Below, one piece after another: positions 24,086 through 31,052 of a stretch of DNA of 31,283 bases (position 1 is the stretch's first letter; each line of letters opens with the position of its first letter). Both the position numbers and the translations under genes were made by a program. The stretch spans positions 1-31,283 of the forward strand of contig DQHP01000163.1 in NCBI GenBank assembly GCA_003524435.1, in the 5' to 3' direction. This DNA is from Microbacterium sp. (GTDB lineage: Bacteria > Actinomycetota > Actinomycetes > Actinomycetales > Microbacteriaceae). The notes beneath the pieces are model-generated. The model worked only from the letters and a program-made list of their open reading frames with translations, was not told where the DNA came from and did no database searches.

Positions 24086-24790
24086 ATGCCTAAGCCCAAC
24101 AAGGGACCCCGCCTCGGAGGCGGACCCGCCCACGAGCGCCTGCTGCTTGCCAACCTTGCCGCAGCGCTGTTCACCCACAAGTCGATCAAGACGACCGAGA
24201 CCAAGGCCAAGCGCCTGCGTCCGGTTGCTGAGCGACTGATCACCTTCGCTAAGCGTGGAGACCTGCACGCGCGTCGTCGCGTGCTGGGCGTTATCGGCGA
24301 CAAGAGCGTTGTACACACGCTGTTCGCTGAGATCGCACCGCTGGTCGCCGAGCGTGAGGGTGGCTACACCCGCATCACAAAGGTCGGCTTCCGTAAGGGC
24401 GACAACGCCCCGATGGCAGTGATTGAGCTCGTTCTCGAGCCCGTCACCCCCAAGAAGAAGACCGCTGCCAAGGCCGCGCCGAAGGCCGACAAGGCTGAGA
24501 AGGCTGAGAAGGCCGACAAGGCTGCTGACGCCGGTGCTGAGTCGCAGGAGGAGGGCGCAGCTGCTGAGGCCGCCGCCGCCGCTGCGGTCGTCGATGGCGA
24601 CTTCGGTGCAGACTCCGCCGCTCCGAACGAAGATGGTTCGGCACCTGAGGGCTTCGACATCAAGGGCAATAAGGACTCGATGAAGTTCCACCGCCCCGAT
24701 GGCCAGTGGTACGACCAGACTGTTGCTGAGGTCTGGTTCCGTACGGCTGAGGCCGCTGAGGCTGCTGGTTTCGCTGAGGCTGGCAAGTAA
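24086..24790 (+). CDS. rplQ: 50S ribosomal protein L17 with C-terminal extra domain
   Basis: L17 is a 50S protein near the tunnel exit. Residues 1-120 are a normal L17 (PKPNKGPRLGGGPAHERLLL ... GFRKGDNAPMAVIEL). A Lys/Ala/Glu linker of about 65 residues follows, then a compact domain of about 45 residues with FDIKGNKDSMKFHRPDGQWY and EVWFRTAEAAEAAGFAEA. This resembles the small 'sunset' or KGN...YH...WF...AAGF domain known from other actinobacterial proteins; that comparison is from memory. AGGAG lies 10 nt before the ATG. The gene is closed by a terminator. Confidence 0.96.
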   Translation: MPKPNKGPRLGGGPAHERLLLANLAAALFTHKSIKTTETKAKRLRPVAERLITFAKRGDLHARRRVLGVIGDKSVVHTLFAEIAPLVAEREGGYTRITKVGFRKGDNAPMAVIELVLEPVTPKKKTAAKAAPKADKAEKAEKADKAADAGAESQEEGAAAEAAAAAAVVDGDFGADSAAPNEDGSAPEGFDIKGNKDSMKFHRPDGQWYDQTVAEVWFRTAEAAEAAGFAEAGK

Positions 24791-24802
24791 CCTTTTGTAT
24801 TT

Positions 24803-24840
24803 GATGAAACCCGTCGCCCTGTGGGGCGGCGGGTTTCGTC
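24803..24840 (+). terminator. Terminator after rplQ
   Basis: Arms 24803-24819 and 24824-24840 make a 17-bp stem with two G-U wobbles around TGTG, 12 nt after the rplQ stop. Only a short GTTT follows the stem, but TTT also lies within the descending arm. It ends the ribosomal-protein region. Confidence 0.8.
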
Positions 24841-24909
24841 GTTTCCGGATGCTGCATGCCTTCGGTTTCATCGGGAGTAGGGTTGTCTCGTGCGGAAGAT
24901 GATGCGTCA

Positions 24910-25707
24910 ATGATGTCGGAGTCCGCGGCGAGAGTCCGCGGCCCTCGTGCGTACATCGTTTTCGTCATCATTGGTCTGACCGCAGGACTGCTCTCGGGAC
25001 TGTTCGGCGTCGGTGGTGGCACCGTAATCGTGCCGCTCCTCGTTCTCCTGCTGCCGTTTGACCAGCGCCTCGCTGCCGGCACTTCACTTGCCGCGATCGT
25101 GCCGACCGCAAGCGTCGGAGTGATCTCTTATGCCGCTTCGGGTTCAGTCGCCTGGATCCCCGCGCTCATCCTCGCCGCCGGCGCCGTGATCGGCGCCCAG
25201 ATCGGCACACGGCTATTGCCACGCATCTCACAGACCGCGCTGCGGTGGGGGTTCGTGGCTTTCCTTCTCATTGTGATCATCAGCCTTTTCCTCGTCGTCC
25301 CCGCCCGAGATGCGGTGTTCGAACTGGGCTGGATCAACGGCGCTGCGCTTGCGCTTGTCGGCGTCTTCACTGGCGTTATTGCCGGGCTCATCGGGGTAGG
25401 CGGCGGCGTAATCATTGTGCCCGTGCTCATGCTCGCATTCGGCACAAGCGACCTGGAAGCCAAGGGAACATCCCTGCTGATGATGATTCCTACGGCGATC
25501 TCCGGCACCATCGGAAACCTTCGCCACCGCAACGTTGATCTGGTCGCCGCCGGAATCATCGGGCTGTCCGCGTGCACAACAACGGCGCTGGGCGCATGGC
25601 TTGCGACCCTGATCGACCCGTTCACCGGCAGCATGCTGTTCGTCGCCTATCTCATCGTGATCGCGATCCAGATGACGGGCAAAGCAATTCGCGGGCGCAA
25701 ACGCTGA
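24910..25707 (+). CDS. TSUP (TauE/SafE) family membrane permease
   Basis: The 265-residue protein has about eight membrane segments in two related halves. Each half carries the family loop: GLLSGLFGVGGGTVIVPLL near the start and GVIAGLIGVGGGVIIVPVLM in the middle. Members export or import sulfite, sulfonates or related organic anions; the substrate here cannot be read from sequence. Start sites at 24910 or 24913 are preferred; an ATG at 24856 would add 18 polar residues. A possible 7-codon leader ORF ends in an ATGA overlap with this start. The stop lies in the first copy of a 30-bp tandem repeat. Confidence 0.85.
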   Translation: MMSESAARVRGPRAYIVFVIIGLTAGLLSGLFGVGGGTVIVPLLVLLLPFDQRLAAGTSLAAIVPTASVGVISYAASGSVAWIPALILAAGAVIGAQIGTRLLPRISQTALRWGFVAFLLIVIISLFLVVPARDAVFELGWINGAALALVGVFTGVIAGLIGVGGGVIIVPVLMLAFGTSDLEAKGTSLLMMIPTAISGTIGNLRHRNVDLVAAGIIGLSACTTTALGAWLATLIDPFTGSMLFVAYLIVIAIQMTGKAIRGRKR

Positions 25708-25759
25708 AGCGCAGCATCCGATCAGTAGAAGCGCTGAAGAGCAGCATCCGATCAGTAGA
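25702..25759. repeat. Tandem 30-bp repeat carrying a promoter-like unit
   Basis: Two copies (25702-25731 and 25732-25759) share CGCTGAAG, then GCAGCATCCGATCAGTAGA, and differ only at one inner base and at their last two bases. The first copy contains the stop codon of the permease. Each copy holds CTGAAG followed 16 bp later by a TAGAAG or TAGACT -10-like box. GCAGCATCCG also occurs as an arm of the fusA-tuf repeat. Confidence 0.85.
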
Positions 25760-25761
25760 CT
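25734..25761 (+). promoter_or_regulatory. Probable promoter of a leaderless HadA-like transcript
   Basis: TAGACT (25756-25761) lies 6 nt before the ATG at 25768, so transcription would start at or next to the A of the start codon. CTGAAG (25734-25739) is a weak -35 at 16 bp. No Shine-Dalgarno precedes the ATG, which fits a leaderless mRNA, a common form in actinobacteria. Confidence 0.5.
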
Positions 25762-25767
25762 CGACGG

Positions 25768-26238
25768 ATGCCCGTGAACAACGAACTTGTCGGCCGGGAG
25801 TTCCCGCCGACGCAGCCGTATCTTGTCGGCCGCGAGAAGGTGCGCGAATTCGCTCGCGCTGTTTTCGCCGATGCCCCGCTCCACACCGACGTCGATGCGG
25901 CTCGTGCGCTCGGCCATTCTGACGTTGTGGCGCCGCCGACTTTCGCAATGGTCATCCAAGACCTGACGCTGCAGCAGCTGCTGAGCGAACCCGACTCCGG
26001 GATCGTGCTGGCCCGAACTATCCATGCGGAGCAGCGTTTCGCATATAGCCGTCCTATCGTGGCGGGCGATGAACTCACGGCGCAGCTGAAGGTCACGGGC
26101 ATCCGCACGATGGCCGGCAACGCGATGGTCACAAGCGATGCCGAGATCTCGGATGCAGCGGGCCACCACGTCGTCACCGCAACGAGTGTGTTGCTGATCG
26201 GATCTGATGATGCCAACGAGAGCGAGACAGGCGCATGA
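25768..26238 (+). CDS. MaoC N-terminal-type hotdog dehydratase subunit (HadA-like)
   Basis: The 156-residue protein begins NNELVGREFPPTQPYLVGREKVREFARAV and continues VVAPPTFAMVI, the pattern of the FAS1-dehydratase/UPF0336 family that pairs with a catalytic hotdog partner. Like HadA of mycobacteria it lacks the full Asp-x4-His catalytic motif, so it is probably the substrate-binding half of a heterodimer. It overlaps the HadB-like gene by 4 bp (ATGA) and lies two genes before murB, an arrangement I recall as conserved in actinobacteria. The substrate is probably a (3R)-hydroxyacyl thioester. Confidence 0.85.
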   Translation: MPVNNELVGREFPPTQPYLVGREKVREFARAVFADAPLHTDVDAARALGHSDVVAPPTFAMVIQDLTLQQLLSEPDSGIVLARTIHAEQRFAYSRPIVAGDELTAQLKVTGIRTMAGNAMVTSDAEISDAAGHHVVTATSVLLIGSDDANESETGA

Positions 26239-26633
26239 GCTACACCGTCGGAGACGTGATCGCTGAACGCACCGTTCACCTCACGCGCGAATCTCTCGTG
26301 CGCTATGCGGGCGCATCGGGAGATTTCAACCCGATTCACTACCGCGATGATGTGGCAGCATCCGTCGGCCTTCCCGGCGTGCTCGCGCACGGGATGCTGA
26401 CCATGGGAATTGCCTCCTCTGTCGTTATTGCCGCGCTTGGAGACTCGTCGAAGGTCACCGATTACGGGGTGCGCTTCACCCGCCCGGTCGTCGTTGATCC
26501 AGAACACGGTGCAGAGCTGAGCGTGCTGGCTAAGGTCGGTGCGGTTGATGAAACTACCGCGCGTATTGATCTGACGGTGAAGCACGCTGACACCACTGTT
26601 CTTGGCAAGGCGCAGCTGCGCGTCGCCGTCTAG
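26235..26633 (+). CDS. MaoC-family (R)-specific enoyl hydratase/dehydratase (HadB-like)
   Basis: The 132-residue hotdog-fold protein carries the hydratase 2 motif: Asp30 and His35 in SGDFNPIHYRD, followed by GLPGVLAHGMLTMG. These residues add or remove water at (3R)-hydroxyacyl groups. It should supply the catalytic site for a heterodimer with the gene in front, with which it overlaps by 4 bp. A role in fatty-acid elongation is likely; mycolic acids are not expected in this kind of organism. Confidence 0.88.
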   Translation: MSYTVGDVIAERTVHLTRESLVRYAGASGDFNPIHYRDDVAASVGLPGVLAHGMLTMGIASSVVIAALGDSSKVTDYGVRFTRPVVVDPEHGAELSVLAKVGAVDETTARIDLTVKHADTTVLGKAQLRVAV

Positions 26634-26647
26634 AGGCCTCACCAGAT

Positions 26648-27784
26648 ATGCCGGAGATCACCCCCATTCCCCTTGCCCAGCTGACCACGCTGCGCACGGG
26701 CGCCGCCCCAGAGCGGATGCTGGACGCATCAACGACTCCGGAACTCATCGATGCCCTGCGCGAGGTATGGGCCCGAGGAGAAGACTGGTTCGTCTTGGGC
26801 GGCGGATCCAACCTGTTTGTCGGCGACGAGCCGTATAACGGAACAATTATCCGAGTGCTCACCACAGGCGTTGAACAACTGCCTTCGCCGCATGCTGGAC
26901 GTGTGCGCGTGAAGGCGCAGGCTGGTCAGGACTGGGACGCTTTCGTCGACTACACCGTGCAGCACGGCCTTGCCGGTGTCGAAGCGATGAGCGGTATCCC
27001 CGGCACTGTCGGGGCCGCACCCGTGCAGAACGTCGGCGCCTACGGTCAGGAAATCCAGGAGACGCTCGTTGAAGTCGAGTTGATCGATGAGTCCACCGGC
27101 GAGGTCTCGACGGTTCCGGCATCCGAACTCGGACTCGGATTTCGCACGTCGGTGTTCAAACACCACTACGGTGGGGTGCCGCTGCGTAGAGCAGTCATTC
27201 TTTCGGTCACTCTTGACCTTGCGAAGGTGGGCGACGCGGGCCGGGTCGTGCACGGCGAGCAACTGCGCCGTGCACTGGGGCTCACCTCTGATGACCCGGT
27301 GCCGCTGGCGTGGGTGCGGGAGGAGATCCTCCGTATCCGCGCGACGAAGGGCATGCTGCTGAACCCGGAGGATCCCGACACCAGCAGTGCGGGATCCTTC
27401 TTTCAAAACGCGATCGTGTCAGAGGCCGTCGCCCGCCAGCTTCCCCCCGAGTGCCCGCGCTGGCCCGTCACTCCTGACCTCGACGCGGTGACTGTAATTC
27501 CACTTGAGGCATATGACGGCTACGTGCCCCTCGCGAAGGGCGCGCGCAGTGAGGTGAAGGTGAGCGCGGGGTGGCTCATTGAGAATGCCGGCATCTCTAA
27601 GGGTTTCCACCTCCCGCGATCGCGCGCAGGTGTGTCGTCGAAGCATGCACTCGCCCTCACGAACCGCGGCGGCGCCACGGCAGAAGAGGTTGCTGAGCTC
27701 GCCCGCTTTATCCAGGCTCGAGTACACGCGGAATTCGGGTTGCTGCTGCAACCTGAGCCCGTGCTCGTTGACGTCGAACTCTAG
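26648..27784 (+). CDS. murB: UDP-N-acetylenolpyruvoylglucosamine reductase
   Basis: MurB reduces UDP-GlcNAc-enolpyruvate to UDP-MurNAc with NADPH and FAD, the second committed step of peptidoglycan synthesis. The 378-residue protein has the FAD-binding GGGSNLFVGD (51-60), GIPGTVGAAPVQNVGAYGQE (117-136), Arg166 in GFRTSVF, and the catalytic Ser250 in AGSFFQN. It follows the HadB-like gene by 14 bp with a weak AGAGG site. Where many MurB proteins have FFxNP, this reads FFQNA. Confidence 0.96.
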   Translation: MPEITPIPLAQLTTLRTGAAPERMLDASTTPELIDALREVWARGEDWFVLGGGSNLFVGDEPYNGTIIRVLTTGVEQLPSPHAGRVRVKAQAGQDWDAFVDYTVQHGLAGVEAMSGIPGTVGAAPVQNVGAYGQEIQETLVEVELIDESTGEVSTVPASELGLGFRTSVFKHHYGGVPLRRAVILSVTLDLAKVGDAGRVVHGEQLRRALGLTSDDPVPLAWVREEILRIRATKGMLLNPEDPDTSSAGSFFQNAIVSEAVARQLPPECPRWPVTPDLDAVTVIPLEAYDGYVPLAKGARSEVKVSAGWLIENAGISKGFHLPRSRAGVSSKHALALTNRGGATAEEVAELARFIQARVHAEFGLLLQPEPVLVDVEL

Positions 27785-27792
27785 CCGCGCTC

Positions 27793-28398
27793 ATGTGGGA
27801 ATGGTTGCTCGTCGAATGGCCGCAGGTTCTCGGCTTCGCGACCGGTGCGGCGTGCGTGCTGCTCGCGGGGCTGCGCAACGTCGCGAATTTTCCCATCGGA
27901 ATCGCGAACAACATCGTGCTCTTCTTTGTCTTTATCGTCGCAGGTCTCTACGCTGCCGCGGGGCTGCAGGTCGTGTACCTGGTGATGGGCGCACACGGAT
28001 GGTGGCGCTGGACGCGCAAGGTTGAGCAGAGCCGCACGTATATCGCGTCAACCCCGCGCAGGGCGTGGCCATTTCTTTTCAGCACCGGTGTCATCATGGC
28101 GCTGGTGCTGATCTGGGTGCTCACCACCTTCACGAATTCGGAGTTGGCGATTGCGGATGCTGGCACCACTGCCGCCAGCCTTGTTGCGCAGTACATGCTC
28201 AATCGCAAATGGATTCAGACCTGGTTCGTCTGGATCGCTGTGGATATTGCCTTCGTTGCGTTGGCGATCGCCGCTGGCATATGGGTGATCGCGGCCCTCT
28301 ATCTGCTGTTCATTGGACTGTGCATTTTCGGCTATCGCTCGTGGCGACAGGTCGCGCGCGCGGAAGCACGAGCGGCAGCGGGAGTGGTCGCGGCGTGA
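27793..28398 (+). CDS. pnuC: Nicotinamide riboside transporter PnuC
   Basis: PnuC carries nicotinamide riboside across the membrane by facilitated diffusion and depends on phosphorylation inside the cell to trap it. The 201-residue protein shows about seven helices. Family marks are NFPIGIANNIVLFFVF near the start, YLVMGAHGWWRW, and AQYMLNRKWIQTWFVWIAVD. It lies 8 bp after murB and its stop overlaps the GTG of nadR, which encodes the trapping kinase. Confidence 0.93.
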   Translation: MWEWLLVEWPQVLGFATGAACVLLAGLRNVANFPIGIANNIVLFFVFIVAGLYAAAGLQVVYLVMGAHGWWRWTRKVEQSRTYIASTPRRAWPFLFSTGVIMALVLIWVLTTFTNSELAIADAGTTAASLVAQYMLNRKWIQTWFVWIAVDIAFVALAIAAGIWVIAALYLLFIGLCIFGYRSWRQVARAEARAAAGVVAA

Positions 28399-29471
28399 GC
28401 GGACACGGTCTCGTGCTCGGAAAGTTCTATCCGTTTCATGCGGGACATTCGCATCTCATTCGTGAGGCCGAGCGCCACAGCGATCGGGTGAGCGTGCAGG
28501 TGCTCGGGTCGTCCGTGGAGACGATACCGCTGGACGTGCGGGCAGAGTGGATCCGTGAGGCGCACCCGAGCGTGCGCGTGGTCAGCGCAATGGATGATGC
28601 GCCCGTTGATTTCGCATCCGCGTCGGCCTGGGATGAGCACATGCTCGTCATCACCGCACTTCTGGATGCCCCGGTAGACACCGTCTTCTCCTCAGATGAG
28701 TACGGGGGAGAGCTTGCACGCAGGCTGAATGCGCGCTGGGTGCAGGTTGATCCGGGACGCCAACTCAATCCGGTTTCCGGCACGGCGATTCGTGCTGATG
28801 TTGCGGGGCACTGGCGTGAGCTCAATCCGGCAGTGCGCGCCTGGTTGACCGCTCGGGTGGTCATCCTCGGAGCGGAGTCGACCGGGTCAACGACGCTGTC
28901 TAAGGCTCTGGCTGACCAGCTGGACACTTTGTGGGTAGCGGAGTATGGGCGTGAGTACTCCGAGATTCGCGAGGGTGGTCTCGACTCCCCGTGGCAGAGC
29001 CTGGAGTTCGAGCTGATCGTCGACCGCCAGATTGCCATGGAAGAGCGTGCTCTGCGAGAGGTACCGAAACCCGTGCTGGTCTGCGACACGGATGTGCTGG
29101 CCACGGCGCTGTGGCATGAACGTTACGTCGGCAGTGTGGCTGGCAGCATCCACGATCGCGCTCACAAGCATCGACCGATGCTGTACGTCCTCACCGGCGA
29201 TGAGATTCCGTTCATCCAGGACGGCATGCGCGACGGCGAACATATCCGCCATGGCATGCAGCAGCGCTTTCGTGAGGTTCTGGCTGCGCAGCCCGCGCCA
29301 TGGATCGAGGTGACCGGCAGCGTCGAACGGCGAATCGACGCCATCATGCGACAGATTCCTCCGTTGCTCGCTGCGCATCTGCAGTTCGGGGTGCCCCTAG
29401 AGGCGCGCTCGCTGGAAGAGCAACGTGCGGTGCAACGCGCGACAGCGGAGACGCACGCCCCTGCTCGATAA
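28395..29471 (+). CDS. nadR: NadR-type NMN adenylyltransferase / ribosylnicotinamide kinase
   Basis: This bifunctional enzyme phosphorylates nicotinamide riboside to NMN and then adenylates it to NAD. The 358-residue protein starts at once with the nucleotidyltransferase domain (GKFYPFHAGHSHLI, with the HxGH motif at residues 15-18, and SGTAIR at 129-134). It lacks the DNA-binding domain of enteric NadR, so it is not a repressor. The kinase half begins at residue 156 with VILGAESTGSTTLSKAL. There the usual Walker A lysine is replaced by Ser165. The GTG start overlaps pnuC by 4 bp, which makes a coupled uptake and salvage pair. Confidence 0.92.
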   Translation: MSGHGLVLGKFYPFHAGHSHLIREAERHSDRVSVQVLGSSVETIPLDVRAEWIREAHPSVRVVSAMDDAPVDFASASAWDEHMLVITALLDAPVDTVFSSDEYGGELARRLNARWVQVDPGRQLNPVSGTAIRADVAGHWRELNPAVRAWLTARVVILGAESTGSTTLSKALADQLDTLWVAEYGREYSEIREGGLDSPWQSLEFELIVDRQIAMEERALREVPKPVLVCDTDVLATALWHERYVGSVAGSIHDRAHKHRPMLYVLTGDEIPFIQDGMRDGEHIRHGMQQRFREVLAAQPAPWIEVTGSVERRIDAIMRQIPPLLAAHLQFGVPLEARSLEEQRAVQRATAETHAPAR

Positions 29472-29480
29472 GATGTGCAC

Positions 29481-31052
29481 ATGCCGGATCGCTGGAACAG
29501 AGTTTCTGCCTCACCCACGAATCCTGGCGCGGACCACGCGGTCGCGCCCCTGACTGCGGAAGACCTGTTCTCCTCACCAGGAGGAGGCGCCGCCGTGCCG
29601 CTGGACGAGAAGCTTCGCCAGGTCTATTACTGGATCGTCAATCGTGCGGTGATCTCTCCGTACTACGACATGGAGTTCTCGCACACGCATCCACTGTCCA
29701 TCGAAGTGGGAGACGCGGGAGCCCAGGTGTCGTTGCCGACGCAGGCTTCGTTCTCGTCGAATGTGCTGATTCCGCTGTTGACCTTTGCCGTTGGCGGCAA
29801 ATGCCTGCTGATCGGTGGGCCCGGCCGTGGCAAGACGACCGTTGCTGTTCTCATGGGGGTGCTCGCCGGCACGTCGTCAGAGGACGTGCGCCGCGGCGTG
29901 CAGCAGGGGCAGCCGCAGCTGACAGTGAGCGATCTCGTCGGTATTCCCCTGCCACGCGATCTGGTTGGCGCCGAGCGACTCTCTGACATTCGCATTGCCT
30001 GGCGCGACTGGTTGGGCCTTCCGGTAAAGATCATTGATGAGTACAACCGCATCCCGACCAAGACCCAATCAGCGCTTCTGACGATGGTCGCGGAGGGGTA
30101 TGTCGAAAGCCATGACCAGATGCGCCGCACCAACCAGGATGGCGGCGTGGAGAGTTGGTTCTTTACCGCGAATGATGACGCCGGGGGAGGAACGTTCCCG
30201 GTTATCCAGGCGCTTCGCGACCGGATGGATGTCACGGTGCAGGCTGCCGGGTTCAACAGTCGCTTCCTCGATGAATTGATCACGAGGGTCGAGGCGGGGG
30301 AGAAACCCGAAGAGCACGTTCCGGCAGAGCTCAGCTTTGACGCCGACGAGCAGGCGCGGATGCGCACGCAGATCCGCGCCGTGCCGATCCCGGATGCTGT
30401 GCGTAAGAGGCTGCGCTTCTTCCTCAGTCACTTTGAGTTCGTGCAGCATGGCGGTCGGCGTTTCGAATACCGCACGAAGGATGTTGTCACAACGGCGGGC
30501 GGCGATGTCAGCGAGGTAATTGAGGCGAACAGCGGCGCAGACCTCGAAGTCGACCTCGGTGCGCAAACGCGCAATGGCCTGTCGGTGCGGGCACTGCAGA
30601 CATTGATTATGTATGCGAAGGCCATGGCATGGTTCCGCGGGAATGAGGAAGTCGGGCTCAGCGACGTAGCCGCGATCCTGCCGTTCGTGCTGAGAGGCAA
30701 ACTCTTACCTAATGCCGCGCACCCGCGGTTTGATATTGGTGCCGAGAGCGAGTTGAGCACTGACAGCGTGAGTTGGCTCTCAGACCTGTTTTCTCAATCA
30801 TGCAAACAATACGACGCGCTCGGGCGCGACAAGACCGATCCAGTTGGTGCGTTGCTGGCTAAATTCGATCGAGGACTTGACGGACTCTCGGCGCTGGAAG
30901 CGTCGCAGCGAGTGACAGCAATCGAGTCCCATTTGCGGAGCATTTCGGCAGTCGGAAAGGTCTATGGGCGAGATTTCGACGACCTCACGACATTGAAGTA
31001 CCTTCACCAGCGTTACACCGCATATGCGCGGTGGCAGGAGTCGCGGGGATGA
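29481..31052 (+). CDS. MoxR-like AAA+ ATPase
   Basis: The 523-residue protein has an N-terminal region of about 90 residues rich in aromatic residues (YYWIVNRAVISPYYDMEF). An AAA+ core follows, with Walker A GGPGRGKTT (112-120), Walker B VKIIDE (182-187), sensor 1 Asn231 in FFTAND, and Arg246/Arg248 as finger candidates. The order resembles MoxR/RavA-type chaperone ATPases, which usually work with a von Willebrand A-domain partner. A C-terminal half of about 230 residues is not recognised. The ATG at 29481 is chosen because TAAGAT (29469-29474) lies 6 nt before it, which suggests a leaderless transcript; a GTG at 29475 is possible. The stop overlaps the next gene (ATGA). Confidence 0.83.
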   Translation: MPDRWNRVSASPTNPGADHAVAPLTAEDLFSSPGGGAAVPLDEKLRQVYYWIVNRAVISPYYDMEFSHTHPLSIEVGDAGAQVSLPTQASFSSNVLIPLLTFAVGGKCLLIGGPGRGKTTVAVLMGVLAGTSSEDVRRGVQQGQPQLTVSDLVGIPLPRDLVGAERLSDIRIAWRDWLGLPVKIIDEYNRIPTKTQSALLTMVAEGYVESHDQMRRTNQDGGVESWFFTANDDAGGGTFPVIQALRDRMDVTVQAAGFNSRFLDELITRVEAGEKPEEHVPAELSFDADEQARMRTQIRAVPIPDAVRKRLRFFLSHFEFVQHGGRRFEYRTKDVVTTAGGDVSEVIEANSGADLEVDLGAQTRNGLSVRALQTLIMYAKAMAWFRGNEEVGLSDVAAILPFVLRGKLLPNAAHPRFDIGAESELSTDSVSWLSDLFSQSCKQYDALGRDKTDPVGALLAKFDRGLDGLSALEASQRVTAIESHLRSISAVGKVYGRDFDDLTTLKYLHQRYTAYARWQESRG

